A stretch of 6,317 nucleotides of DNA from Desulfovibrio sp. (GCA_031270875.1 JAISXC010000207.1:1-6317), one strand, 5' to 3'; shown: positions 1 to 6,149, numbered from the stretch's first letter. Program-made: numbers and translations. Notes: generated by a model not told the origin, from the sequence alone.

Positions 1-1
1 C

Positions 2-205
2 GGCCAGGTGGTCCATCCCGGGGATATCATTATCGGCGACGGCGACGGTCTTCTCGCCGTGCGTCCCTGGGAAGCCGCGGCTATTCTTGAGGAGGTCGCG
101 GCGGTAGGCGTCAAAGAGGCGAAAATGATGGCCGATATCGAAGCAGGAACCTTTGACATTAGCTGGGTCGACGCGATTTTGCAGAGCAAGGGCTGTCAGA
201 TCTGA
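2..205 (+). CDS. RraA / HMG-aldolase-like protein, C-terminal part (5' end outside window)
   Basis: The open frame enters from the left edge and ends at TGA 203-205, giving the last 67 residues. The segment V-H-P-G-D-I-I-I-G-D-G-D-G-L-L-A-V matches the conserved C-terminal 'V-x-P-G-D-x-I-x-G-D-x-D-G-x-x-V' strand pair of the RraA / 4-hydroxy-4-methyl-2-oxoglutarate (HMG) aldolase fold. After it comes the family's usual long helix (A-A-I-L-E-E-V...) and a tail ending S-W-V-D-A-I-L-Q-S-K-G-C. The next gene carries the same block (V-A-P-G-D-I-I-L-G-D-D-S-G), so the window holds tandem paralogues. The D-X20-R-D catalytic signature lies upstream of the window, so activity cannot be judged. Family members are either divalent-metal pyruvate aldolases / oxaloacetate decarboxylases or RNase E inhibitors (RraA proper). 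The catabolic context here favours an enzyme. The family call is fairly sure; the substrate is unknown. Confidence 0.82.
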   Translation, partial: GQVVHPGDIIIGDGDGLLAVRPWEAAAILEEVAAVGVKEAKMMADIEAGTFDISWVDAILQSKGCQI

Positions 206-229
206 AAAAGTGAAAACATCTATTTCTGA

Positions 230-300
230 TAAAATGCTCTGCCCTTGTGAGGCGAAGTGTAACAAGGCCAGCGAGAGTATCGTAGGCGGGCTTTGCCCGC
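230..300 (+). repeat. Dispersed intergenic repeat, copy 1 (inverted partner at 5972-6030)
   Basis: The block starts with TAAAATGCTCTGC (230-242) and ends with AGGCGGGCTTTGCCCGC (284-300). The same two words occur exactly, in the same order, on the - strand at 6030-6018 and 5979-5963. They start 54 nt apart here and 51 nt apart there. The DNA between them is only weakly similar. The second word is itself a hairpin (GCGGGC-TTT-GCCCGC). This looks like a short REP-like intergenic element; its function is unknown. Confidence 0.7.
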
Positions 301-317
301 TGTTGAATGATACTCTC
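273..317 (+). other. Two-tier stem-loop between the two RraA-like genes
   Basis: A perfect 9-bp outer inverted repeat, GAGAGTATC (273-281) and GATACTCTC (309-317), encloses a perfect 6-bp inner stem, GCGGGC (286-291) and GCCCGC (295-300), with a TTT loop. Unpaired bases lie on both sides between the tiers. No T-run follows, so it is not a canonical intrinsic terminator. It could be an mRNA processing or stabilising structure, a repeat-derived cruciform, or a Rho-related barrier. The inner stem belongs to the dispersed repeat; the outer stem is not shared with the second copy. Confidence 0.6.
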
Positions 318-343
318 AAGCGCAAAATCCTCTAAAGACGAAT

Positions 344-350
344 GGTGGAG
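344..350 (+). promoter_or_regulatory. Ribosome binding site fixing the start of the second RraA-like gene
   Basis: GGTGGAG lies six nt before ATG 357. The alternative ATG at 342 overlaps this motif and has only a weak purine stretch upstream. The protein is therefore best started at 357 (M-K-E-L-V-A-R-F), five residues shorter than the longest frame. Confidence 0.65.
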
Positions 351-356
351 TGGCAT

Positions 357-1007
357 ATGAAGGAGTTGGTAGCAAGGTTTAAAGCGCTGGATACGACATG
401 TGTTTCCGATGCGCTGGACAGGCTTGGCGTTTCAGGTGGCGCGCACGGGATAAAACCGGTGCTTCCGGGCAAAAAGATTTGCGGCACCGCTTTTACGGTG
501 CGGTACGTGCCATGCCGGCCCGCGAAAGGAAGCGTGGGCGACTTTCTGGATGACGTGAAGCCTGGAGAGGTGGTGGTTATCGACAACGGCGGCCGGGATT
601 ACTGCACGGTCTGGGGCGATATCATGTCGGTCGTCGCGAAAAAGGGAGGTGTCGAGGGAACGGTTATCGACGGGGTTTGCAGAGATGTCCCGGCCCTTAA
701 GGATATCGGGTACCCGATGTTCGCGAAGGGATATTACATGGTAACCGGAAAAGACAGGGTCGAGGTGGAATCCGTCAATCAAACCGTTTCGCTGTCCGGC
801 GTTTCGGTGGCGCCGGGCGACATCATTCTGGGGGACGACAGCGGCATCGTGGTCATACCCCGAACGTGCGCTGAAGAAGTCTTGAAAGCCGCTGAGCACA
901 TTGATGACACGGAAAAATTCATCCGAAAAGAAATTGAAAATAATGCCACTCTCAGGGAAGCCAGAGAAAAGGCAAATTACCATCATCTGCAAACACGGAC
1001 TTTGTAA
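357..1007 (+). CDS. RraA-family protein, probable HMG/CHA-type aldolase or oxaloacetate decarboxylase
   Basis: This is a complete protein of 216 residues, normal length for the RraA / 4-hydroxy-4-methyl-2-oxoglutarate (HMG) / 4-carboxy-4-hydroxy-2-oxoadipate (CHA) aldolase family. Known catalytic members are cytoplasmic, need a divalent metal, split hydroxylated oxo-dicarboxylates to pyruvate plus a second oxo acid, and often also decarboxylate oxaloacetate. The N-terminal segment T-x-V-S-D-A-L-D-R-L-G (about 14-24) is typical. The signature D-X20-R-D is exact: D88 in V-W-G-D-I-M, then R109-D110 in V-I-D-G-V-C-R-D. These residues distinguish enzymes in the family. The block V-A-P-G-D-I-I-L-G-D-D-S-G (151-163) precedes a charged helical tail. 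The gene sits 16 nt before the TRAP binding-protein gene and follows a paralogue, so it is probably co-transcribed with a transported-acid pathway. An exact substrate cannot be assigned; a regulatory RraA role looks unlikely in this context. Confidence 0.88.
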   Translation: MKELVARFKALDTTCVSDALDRLGVSGGAHGIKPVLPGKKICGTAFTVRYVPCRPAKGSVGDFLDDVKPGEVVVIDNGGRDYCTVWGDIMSVVAKKGGVEGTVIDGVCRDVPALKDIGYPMFAKGYYMVTGKDRVEVESVNQTVSLSGVSVAPGDIILGDDSGIVVIPRTCAEEVLKAAEHIDDTEKFIRKEIENNATLREAREKANYHHLQTRTL

Positions 1008-1011
1008 CAAT

Positions 1012-1017
1012 GGAGAA
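1012..1017 (+). promoter_or_regulatory. Ribosome binding site for the TRAP binding-protein gene
   Basis: GGAGAA lies six nt before ATG 1024, counted from its last base. It supports starting the protein there, where a signal peptide begins at once (M-K-K-S-R-K). A longer in-frame start at 901 would run through the preceding gene and bury the signal peptide. Confidence 0.65.
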
Positions 1018-1023
1018 CGGAGT

Positions 1024-2052
1024 ATGAAAAAGAGTAGAAAAATAGGTGCTTTTCTTGCCAATGTCGTGATGGTCCTGACGATCTCCCTGGCTGGGCACGG
1101 GGTGTTCGGCAATACGTCGGAAGCGCTGGCCGGCAAAGGCCCTGTCGTTCTGAAGCTGGGACATATCAGCAATACGGTGCACCCGTATCACAAATGCGCG
1201 GTGTTGCTGGCCGAGGAACTTGCCGCGAGAACCAACGGCCAGGTGAAAATGGAAGTATATCCGTCCGCCCAGCTAGGCTCGCAAAAGGAGCTTATCGAAG
1301 GGTTACAGATGGGTTCCATTGATTTCGTGGTTTCCGGGACAAGCATTTTGTCGAATTTTTCACCCAAGGTCAGCGTGGTGGATCTGCCGTTTATTTTCCG
1401 GGACAAAGAGCACGCGTACAAAGTGCTCGACAGCGAAGTGGGGCAGGAAATTTTCTCCGGCATCGGCAGGGTCGGGGTCTTTTTGGCTGCGTGGGAGAAT
1501 GGCTGGCGGGTGTTCTTTAACGCCAAACGGGAAATCAGGACCCCTAAGGACCTGGTTGGCCTGAAGTTGCGTTGCCAGGACGCACAGATCATGGTGGACA
1601 TTTTTGCCGCTCTTGGCGCAACGCCGACCCCCATGGCTCTCGGCGAGCTGTATTCGGCGCTGCAGCAGGGAACTGTGGACGGAGCCGACAATACCATAGC
1701 CTCGCTCTATTCCGACAAAGGGTATGAAGTGACGAGTTTCCTGACGATAACGAACCACAGCTACTCCCCGTCCGTGGCCATCATGAGTAACTTTGTCGAG
1801 AAAAAGGTTGGGCCGGAAAACGCCAAAATCATCAAGGAGCTGTTCGTCAAGTATCGCGACATCGAGCGCGCCATGAACGCCAAACAAGATCTGGACGCCA
1901 TTGAGGATATGAAATCCAAGGGTATGAAGGTGTATTACCCTACCAACGCCGAAAGATCCATGTTTGCGGGAAAAGGGAAATCCGTCTGGCTGAAGTACAG
2001 GGATAAGGTCGGCGGCCAGGAGTTGATCGATAAAATCGTTGCGGTGCAATAA
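1024..2052 (+). CDS. dctP: TRAP transporter solute-binding protein, DctP family
   Basis: This 342-residue protein is the periplasmic substrate receptor of a tripartite ATP-independent (Na+/H+-driven) transporter for carboxylic acids. A signal peptide is clear: positive start M-K-K-S-R-K, hydrophobic core about 10-28, likely cleavage after A34-L35-A36. The mature part begins with the typical first strand (V-V-L-K-L-G-H about 41-47). Family landmarks follow in order: Y-P-S-A-Q-L-G-S (79-86), V-V-D-L-P-F-I-F (118-125), the G-L-K-L-R strand with Arg183, which in this family normally clamps the ligand carboxylate, and L-Y-S-A-L-Q-Q-G-T-V-D-G-A-D (209-222). Length and motifs are complete. It is followed by its membrane subunits after a 256-nt hairpin-bearing spacer. 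The ligand should be an organic anion with at least one carboxylate; the neighbouring aldolase-like and hydroxyacid dehydrogenase genes suggest a hydroxy or oxo acid, which is inference only. Confidence 0.95.
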   Translation: MKKSRKIGAFLANVVMVLTISLAGHGVFGNTSEALAGKGPVVLKLGHISNTVHPYHKCAVLLAEELAARTNGQVKMEVYPSAQLGSQKELIEGLQMGSIDFVVSGTSILSNFSPKVSVVDLPFIFRDKEHAYKVLDSEVGQEIFSGIGRVGVFLAAWENGWRVFFNAKREIRTPKDLVGLKLRCQDAQIMVDIFAALGATPTPMALGELYSALQQGTVDGADNTIASLYSDKGYEVTSFLTITNHSYSPSVAIMSNFVEKKVGPENAKIIKELFVKYRDIERAMNAKQDLDAIEDMKSKGMKVYYPTNAERSMFAGKGKSVWLKYRDKVGGQELIDKIVAVQ

Positions 2053-2308
2053 CAGTCATGGGAAACGGGACGCATGGGTTACGCAAGCTTTTTCCAAAAA
2101 ACTCCAGCGTAGTCCATGCGCGCCTTCCGGCGGCGCGTGCTCGGCATGCCATGCCGGGCGGGCATCAAGTGCGCCTCGGGTTTGGGGATAGGGACCTCAG
2201 CGACAGTTTGAAAGTGGAAAGGCCCGAGGCACTGGCAGGGACCGAGCGCGCATCGCCCGCCGTTATGCCGCTCCATGCTCAAGGAGAAAGTCATATTGAG
2301 GGGTTACA
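2053..2308 (+). other. Long spacer inside the TRAP operon with stacked hairpins
   Basis: I see no convincing gene in this 256-nt gap. A frame at 2058-2324 lacks a ribosome binding site, has unusual low-complexity composition and overlaps the dctQ start. Two hairpins stand close together. One is CATGCGCGCC (2115-2124), loop TTCC, and GGCGGCGCGTG (2129-2139), with one G-T pair and one bulged C. The other is CGGCAT (2142-2147), loop GCC, and ATGCCG (2151-2156). No T-run follows either. Such a structure just after a binding-protein gene could protect or attenuate the transcript so that the receptor is made in excess over the membrane subunits; that role is inferred from position. Confidence 0.55.
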
Positions 2309-2809
2309 ATGGAAGTGCTGTTGAAAATAGAGGATACCCTCGACAAATCCATCTTGTTTGTCTGCATCCTTATGCTTGCCGCCATGACGTGCTTTGCCGG
2401 GGTGCAGGTCTTTTGCCGGTATGTATTGAGCGCTGGCGTGATCTGGCTGGAAGAAGTCTGCCGGTTCCTGTTCTGCTGGGCGTCCTTGCTCGGGGCATGC
2501 TGCTGCCTGCGCCGGAAAAGGCACGTTGCCATGACGCTCCTGATCCAGTCCATACCCATCCGGGTACGAAAGCCGGTCATCATCGCGTCCCAGGCCCTAA
2601 GCTGCATATTGTTCGCCGTGCTGATCAAGTACGGGATGATCCTCGTCGAGATCGCCACCACCCAGACGTCTCCGGCCCTGGGGCTGGACATGGGGTATAT
2701 CTACAGCGTGGTGCCCATCTCCGGCGCGATAATGATGTTTTTCGCCCTGACGAGCATTCTGCGCGACATCGTCACGCCCGCTGAAAAACTTGAAATTGGA
2801 GGCGAATAA
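2309..2809 (+). CDS. dctQ: TRAP transporter small membrane subunit, DctQ family
   Basis: This 166-residue inner-membrane protein is the small subunit of the TRAP transporter; it partners the large DctM subunit and helps couple it to the binding protein. Four hydrophobic segments are visible at about 14-34, 47-66, 90-113 and 129-150, the usual DctQ topology. The family signature F-C-R-Y-V-L ... W-L-E-E-V-C-R-F (35-53) is present, with the acidic pair E48-E49. A basic loop, R-R-K-R-H-V (68-73), follows. A strong ribosome binding site GAGGGG (2298-2303) sits five nt before ATG 2309 and fixes the start. The stop codon is only three nt from the dctM start, so translation of the two membrane subunits is probably coupled. 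The protein is rich in cysteine near 51-66, which is mildly unusual but not diagnostic. Confidence 0.93.
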   Translation: MEVLLKIEDTLDKSILFVCILMLAAMTCFAGVQVFCRYVLSAGVIWLEEVCRFLFCWASLLGACCCLRRKRHVAMTLLIQSIPIRVRKPVIIASQALSCILFAVLIKYGMILVEIATTQTSPALGLDMGYIYSVVPISGAIMMFFALTSILRDIVTPAEKLEIGGE

Positions 2810-2812
2810 CAA

Positions 2813-4093
2813 ATGCTGACGTTTGTTTTGTTCTCTTCGTTCATCCTCCTGCTGGCGCTGGGAACGCCCATCGCAATCTCTCTGGGCGTGGCGGCGATAT
2901 TCGCCATAGAGCTTGACGCCACAACGCCGCTTACCGTTGCGGCGCAGCGCATGTTTTCGGCCAACGATTCCTTTCCCCTTATGGCCATTCCCTTTTTCAT
3001 GCTCGCTGGCTCCATTATGACCCATGGCGGCATTTCCGGGCGGCTCGTGCGTATCGCCAACGCCTTTATGGGGCACTGGACGGGCGGGCTCGGCATCGTC
3101 TCCGTTGTGACCTCAATGTTTTTCGCGGCGATTTCCGGCTCATCCGCGGCGACCACCGCAGCAATAGGCGGTACCCTGATCCCGGAAATGGAAAAGAAAG
3201 GCTATAAGCGCGACTTTTCCTCCGCCATCGTCGCCTCCGCCGGCACCACCGGCATCGTCATACCGCCGAGCACGGCAATGATCGTCTACGGCGTGACGGC
3301 GTCCGCCTCCATCGGCAAATTGTTCATGGGTGGGCTTGTTCCGGGCATGCTCATGGGGCTTGCCATGATTCTCGTCGTCTATGCCGTCTGCCGGCGGGAA
3401 GGCTACGGCAAGGTTGCTAAGGTGCCTTGGGGCGAGAGGATCAGCGCGCTGAAAGACGGCATCTGGGGGATCCTGATGCCGGTGATCGTGCTCGGCGGCA
3501 TTTACGGAGGTATTTTCACCCCGACGGAATCAGCTGCGGTGGCGTGCTTCTACGGGATGTTCGTGGGCGTGGTTGTCTACAGGGACGTGAAGCTCCGTTC
3601 CCTGTACACGATTTTCTCAAGCGCAGTCATCGGCACGGCCGTTGTCATGCTGATCATGTCCACGGCCATGGTGTTCGGTTACATCGTCACCGCCAACAAG
3701 GTTCCCCAGATGATCGCGGCTTGGCTTCTGGAGTTGTCCAGCAACGCGTTTGTCATCATGCTCCTGATAAACATTTTTCTGTTGTTAGTCGGCTGCTTCC
3801 TGAATGTTTCCGCAGCGATCATCATCCTCGTGCCGGTTCTGCTGCCTGTGGTAACCGCCATCGGGTATGACCCGGTCGCTTTCGGTGTGATTATGACCGT
3901 CAACATGGCCATCGGCTGCATAACGCCGCCGGTGGGCGTCGATCTGTTCGTCGCCCAGGGAATCTCCGGCGTTCCGATTGAAAAGATAGCCAGATCGACC
4001 CTCCCTTTCCTGATTTCGCTGCTGGTTGTTCTGGCGATTATAACGGCTTTCCCGCAGATTATTCTGTTCCTCCCGGACCTCCTGGCAAAATAA
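2813..4093 (+). CDS. dctM: TRAP transporter large membrane subunit, DctM family
   Basis: This 426-residue polytopic inner-membrane protein is the transport subunit of the TRAP system and matches the normal DctM length. It is hydrophobic throughout and carries the family landmarks: A-I-P-F-F-M-L-A-G (58-66), S-G-S-S-A-A-T-T-A-A (108-117), G-I-V-I-P-P-S (147-153), then in the second repeat half G-I-F-T-P-T-E-S-A-A-V-A (233-244) and G-C-I-T-P-P-V-G-V (368-376). The two Pro-containing re-entrant motifs, I-P-P-S and T-P-P-V, are the pseudo-symmetry-related hairpin regions known to line the substrate and cation sites in this transporter superfamily. GGAGG (2798-2802) inside the end of dctQ serves as ribosome binding site. 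No lesion is visible. The following gene starts 26 nt downstream, so the same transcript likely continues. Confidence 0.95.
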   Translation: MLTFVLFSSFILLLALGTPIAISLGVAAIFAIELDATTPLTVAAQRMFSANDSFPLMAIPFFMLAGSIMTHGGISGRLVRIANAFMGHWTGGLGIVSVVTSMFFAAISGSSAATTAAIGGTLIPEMEKKGYKRDFSSAIVASAGTTGIVIPPSTAMIVYGVTASASIGKLFMGGLVPGMLMGLAMILVVYAVCRREGYGKVAKVPWGERISALKDGIWGILMPVIVLGGIYGGIFTPTESAAVACFYGMFVGVVVYRDVKLRSLYTIFSSAVIGTAVVMLIMSTAMVFGYIVTANKVPQMIAAWLLELSSNAFVIMLLINIFLLLVGCFLNVSAAIIILVPVLLPVVTAIGYDPVAFGVIMTVNMAIGCITPPVGVDLFVAQGISGVPIEKIARSTLPFLISLLVVLAIITAFPQIILFLPDLLAK

Positions 4094-4119
4094 CAGCGCG
4101 GCAAAAAGGACGGTATCGC

Positions 4120-5193
4120 ATGTCGAAAATTAAGGCAATTATTCTTCAATTAAACTACAGCTTTGCAAATGATGCAAAACGCTACGAGTTTTACAGGAAA
4201 GAGTTTGAAATGCTGGCGGAGACCGGGTTTGACGTCGAAATCCGCAAGGCCAACGAAACCGACGAGGATCTGCTCACAGAGGTTTTGCAGGACGCGGATG
4301 TCGCCGTGTGCCTGGGAAATCCCCCGTTCACGAGAAAGGTCATCCAAAGCCTTCCCAAACTGCAGATAATTCAGCGCTGCGGGATAGGCCTGAACTCCGT
4401 GGATCTTGAAGCGGCCACGGAACATGGGAAGATCGTGTATTATGTTCCGGGTTACTGTGTGTATGAGTTGGCGTTACATGCCATGGGACTGATACTGGCC
4501 AACCTGAGGAACATCTGCTGGTATGACAGAAACATGCGCCAAGGGCGCTGGCGAAAGGGTGAGGGCCCGACGCCGCGCAATCTGTCCTCGCTGACGGTAG
4601 GGTTGTTCGGCTTCGGTGGTTCCGGCGCGATACTGGCCAAAATGCTTCAAAACGGCTTTGAAACCTCGATAATCACCTGCGATCCTTTCATTGCGCCGGA
4701 AAGGGCGAAAGAAGCTGGCGTCCGGCTGGTCGACTTTGAAATGCTGCTGCGGGAATCCGACATCATTTCCATCCATGCCGCGCTGACCAAGGAGACAAAG
4801 CATACCTTCAACACCTCGGCGTTCAAGAAAATGAAAAACAACGCAATGATCGTCAATATCGCCAGGGGCGGGCTGATCGACATCGCCGCGCTGACCGAGG
4901 CCTTGCAGAGCGGCGAGATAGGTTTTGCCGGCCTCGACGTTTTTGAGGTCGAGCCCATGCCGGCCGAGCACCCGCTGTACGCGCTGGACAATGTGGTGCT
5001 CACGCCGCACAGCGCCTATTACAGCGAAGAATCGACCTTTGTGTACAAATACTTGTCCGCGTTTCTTCCCATTGAGGCGTGCAACCATAAGAAGCTCTAC
5101 AAAAAGCAGCTGGCAAACCCGGCCATTCTGGAGAAATTCCCCGATTTCGCGGTGGAAAGCGAAGCGCCCATACCCCCTTTTGTCAAAGAGTGA
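4120..5193 (+). CDS. NAD-dependent D-2-hydroxyacid dehydrogenase, CtBP-like subgroup
   Basis: This 357-residue cytoplasmic oxidoreductase would interconvert a D-2-hydroxy acid and a 2-oxo acid. The nucleotide-binding motif G-F-G-G-S-G (164-169) fits G-x-G-x-x-G. Asp188, at the end of the next strand (I-I-T-C-D-P-F), points to NAD rather than NADP. The catalytic triad is complete: R249 in N-I-A-R-G-G-L-I-D, E278 in D-V-F-E-V-E-P and H297 in L-T-P-H-S-A. The sequence T-P-H-S-A-Y-Y-S-E-E-S and the segment Y-C-V-Y-E-L-A-L-H-A (112-121) resemble the bacterial CtBP-like branch. The usual third residue pair of the dinucleotide motif, R-I, is replaced by G-S. A tail of roughly 40 residues follows the last core helix. 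The weak ribosome binding site is AAAGGA before ATG 4120. Operon position suggests action on the transported compound or a pathway oxo acid; the substrate is unknown. Confidence 0.9.
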   Translation: MSKIKAIILQLNYSFANDAKRYEFYRKEFEMLAETGFDVEIRKANETDEDLLTEVLQDADVAVCLGNPPFTRKVIQSLPKLQIIQRCGIGLNSVDLEAATEHGKIVYYVPGYCVYELALHAMGLILANLRNICWYDRNMRQGRWRKGEGPTPRNLSSLTVGLFGFGGSGAILAKMLQNGFETSIITCDPFIAPERAKEAGVRLVDFEMLLRESDIISIHAALTKETKHTFNTSAFKKMKNNAMIVNIARGGLIDIAALTEALQSGEIGFAGLDVFEVEPMPAEHPLYALDNVVLTPHSAYYSEESTFVYKYLSAFLPIEACNHKKLYKKQLANPAILEKFPDFAVESEAPIPPFVKE

Positions 5194-5680
5194 GCAATGA
5201 AGAACGTGCTCGCGACAGCAATTATCGGCGCGGTCGAAAGTCTGTGCATAGAAGCGAACCGCAAACTCCCCTGAGACGTGCGCGATGCGCTTGTCCGGTT
5301 ACGGGGTCAGGAAGCGCTGGTTGGCGGCGCAGGCGGCGCTTGACGATATCATCGCCAATTACGAGCTTGCGGAGTCAAAGGAGGTCACCATATGCCAGGA
5401 CGGGGGCATAGCCAGCGTTTTCGTGGCCATAGGTCAGGACGTCCATGTGGAAGGGAATCTGAAGGACGCCATCAACGAAGGCGTCAGGCGCAGGTACACC
5501 AATGGCTTTTTGCGCGGCTCCATGGTCCGGGACCCGTTCCTTGAACGCGTCAACACCGGGGACAATACTCCCGCGCTGATACAGTACGAGATCGTGCCGG
5601 GCGACAAGCTGGAAATCACCATCGCGCCCAAGGGTGCGGGGAGCGAGAACATGAGCCGCACGGCCATGCGCATCCCCACC

Positions 5681-5688
5681 GGGGGGGG
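5681..5688 (+). repeat. Run of eight G at a frameshift site
   Basis: Eight consecutive G interrupt the fumarase-like frame between P-T and V-D-G-L. Removing one G would restore continuous homology (T-G-G-V-D-G-L), so a one-base slip in this tract is the simplest cause. It could also be a sequencing error or a reversible slippage site; the other lesions argue for plain decay. Confidence 0.7.
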
Positions 5689-5789
5689 TGGACGGCCTGC
5701 GGCGGTTCGTGCTGGAAACCATGGAACTTGCGGGACCCGCGCCCTGCCCGCCTGTGATCGTCGGTGTTGGTTGCGGCGGCGGCTTTGAC

Positions 5790-5793
5790 CTAG
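5790..5793 (+). other. Left CTAG, possible target duplication of the foldback element
   Basis: CTAG directly borders the inverted repeat here and again at 5929-5932. Because CTAG is palindromic, it could be either a 4-bp target duplication or the outermost part of the inverted repeats. Short target duplications of the form Y-T-A-R are known for one IS5 subgroup. Confidence 0.5.
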
Positions 5794-5928
5794 GAGCTTG
5801 TCGGACAAAGCGATGTCTATCAGGATAACATGCTGAAATTATTCACTATGGGCTGTGAAACGCGAAATATCCATAATTAGTTATTTCAGTATGTTATCTG
5901 TTCGGGATGTCTATTGTCCGACAGGCTC
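5794..5928. mobile_element. 135-bp foldback element, probable MITE
   Basis: The terminal inverted repeats GAGCTTGTCGGACAA (5794-5808) and TTGTCCGACAGGCTC (5914-5928) match at 14 of 15 positions. A second inner pair, GATAACATGCTGAAAT (5824-5839) and ATTTCAGTATGTTATC (5883-5898), matches at 15 of 16, and weaker pairing continues inward, so nearly the whole element can fold into one hairpin. The interior is AT-rich and non-coding. CTAG flanks both sides. Size, lack of a transposase, foldback form and flanking 4-bp repeat fit a non-autonomous transposable element mobilised by a related insertion sequence. The CTAG flank suggests an IS5-type transposase, which is inference. The fumarase-like reading frame stops inside it (TAA 5826-5828). 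Confidence 0.75.
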
Positions 5929-5932
5929 CTAG
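5929..5932 (+). other. Right CTAG, possible target duplication of the foldback element
   Basis: This is the right-hand partner of the CTAG at 5790-5793. Joining the flanks at a single CTAG does not restore fumarase homology: the next codons read L-E-Q-L-T-L-K-Q, unlike the family. The gene end was therefore lost by more than a simple insertion, or before it. Confidence 0.5.

Positions 5933-6138
<206 letters not shown>

Positions 6139-6149
<11 letters not shown>

Larger units (their letters stand above)
5197..5793 (+). pseudogene. Class I fumarase / L-tartrate dehydratase alpha subunit, broken and truncated
   Basis: The intact family member is the Fe-S-cluster alpha subunit of fumarate hydratase or L(+)-tartrate dehydratase, about 280 residues. 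Homologous text is spread over three frames. From ATG 5197 (after AAAGAG, three nt past the dehydrogenase stop) come 25 good residues ending I-E-A-N-R-K-L-P, then TGA 5272-5274. The same frame resumes (D-V-R-D-A-L-V-R-L) and shifts near 5317-5330. The second frame gives T-I-C-Q-D-G-G, A-I-N-E-G-V-R-R, N-T-G-D-N-T-P-A, E-I-V-P-G-D-K-L and G-S-E-N-M-S-R. It breaks in a run of eight G at 5681-5688. The third frame gives V-D-G-L-R-R-F-V-L-E-T and C-P-P-V-I-V-G-V-G, then ends at G-F-D against the 5794 element. Two of the three expected cluster cysteines remain; the region of the third and the beta subunit are absent. Three lesions plus truncation make function very unlikely. Confidence 0.88.

Noticed and set aside
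210..235. A promoter with TAAAAT at 230-235 upstream of the second RraA-like gene
   Set aside because: The best -35-like words are at wrong spacings (14 or 22 nt), and TAAAAT is part of the dispersed repeat found again at 6018-6030.
432..1172. A long - strand open frame opposite the second RraA-like gene
   Set aside because: It is antisense to a clear family member with conserved motifs, and its own translation shows no motif I recognise.
2058..2324. An 88-codon open frame in the dctP-dctQ gap
   Set aside because: It has no ribosome binding site, recognisable motif or normal composition, it runs over the dctQ start, and it covers two hairpins, so it is most likely chance.
2275..2784. A 169-codon + strand frame overlapping dctQ
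   Set aside because: It is an out-of-frame shadow; the dctQ frame has four membrane segments, the family signature and a good ribosome binding site.
5272..5274. TGA in the fumarase-like gene as a selenocysteine codon
   Set aside because: The position is a surface-type residue after L-P in the family, not a catalytic cysteine. No selenocysteine-insertion hairpin is evident, and two frameshifts follow anyway.
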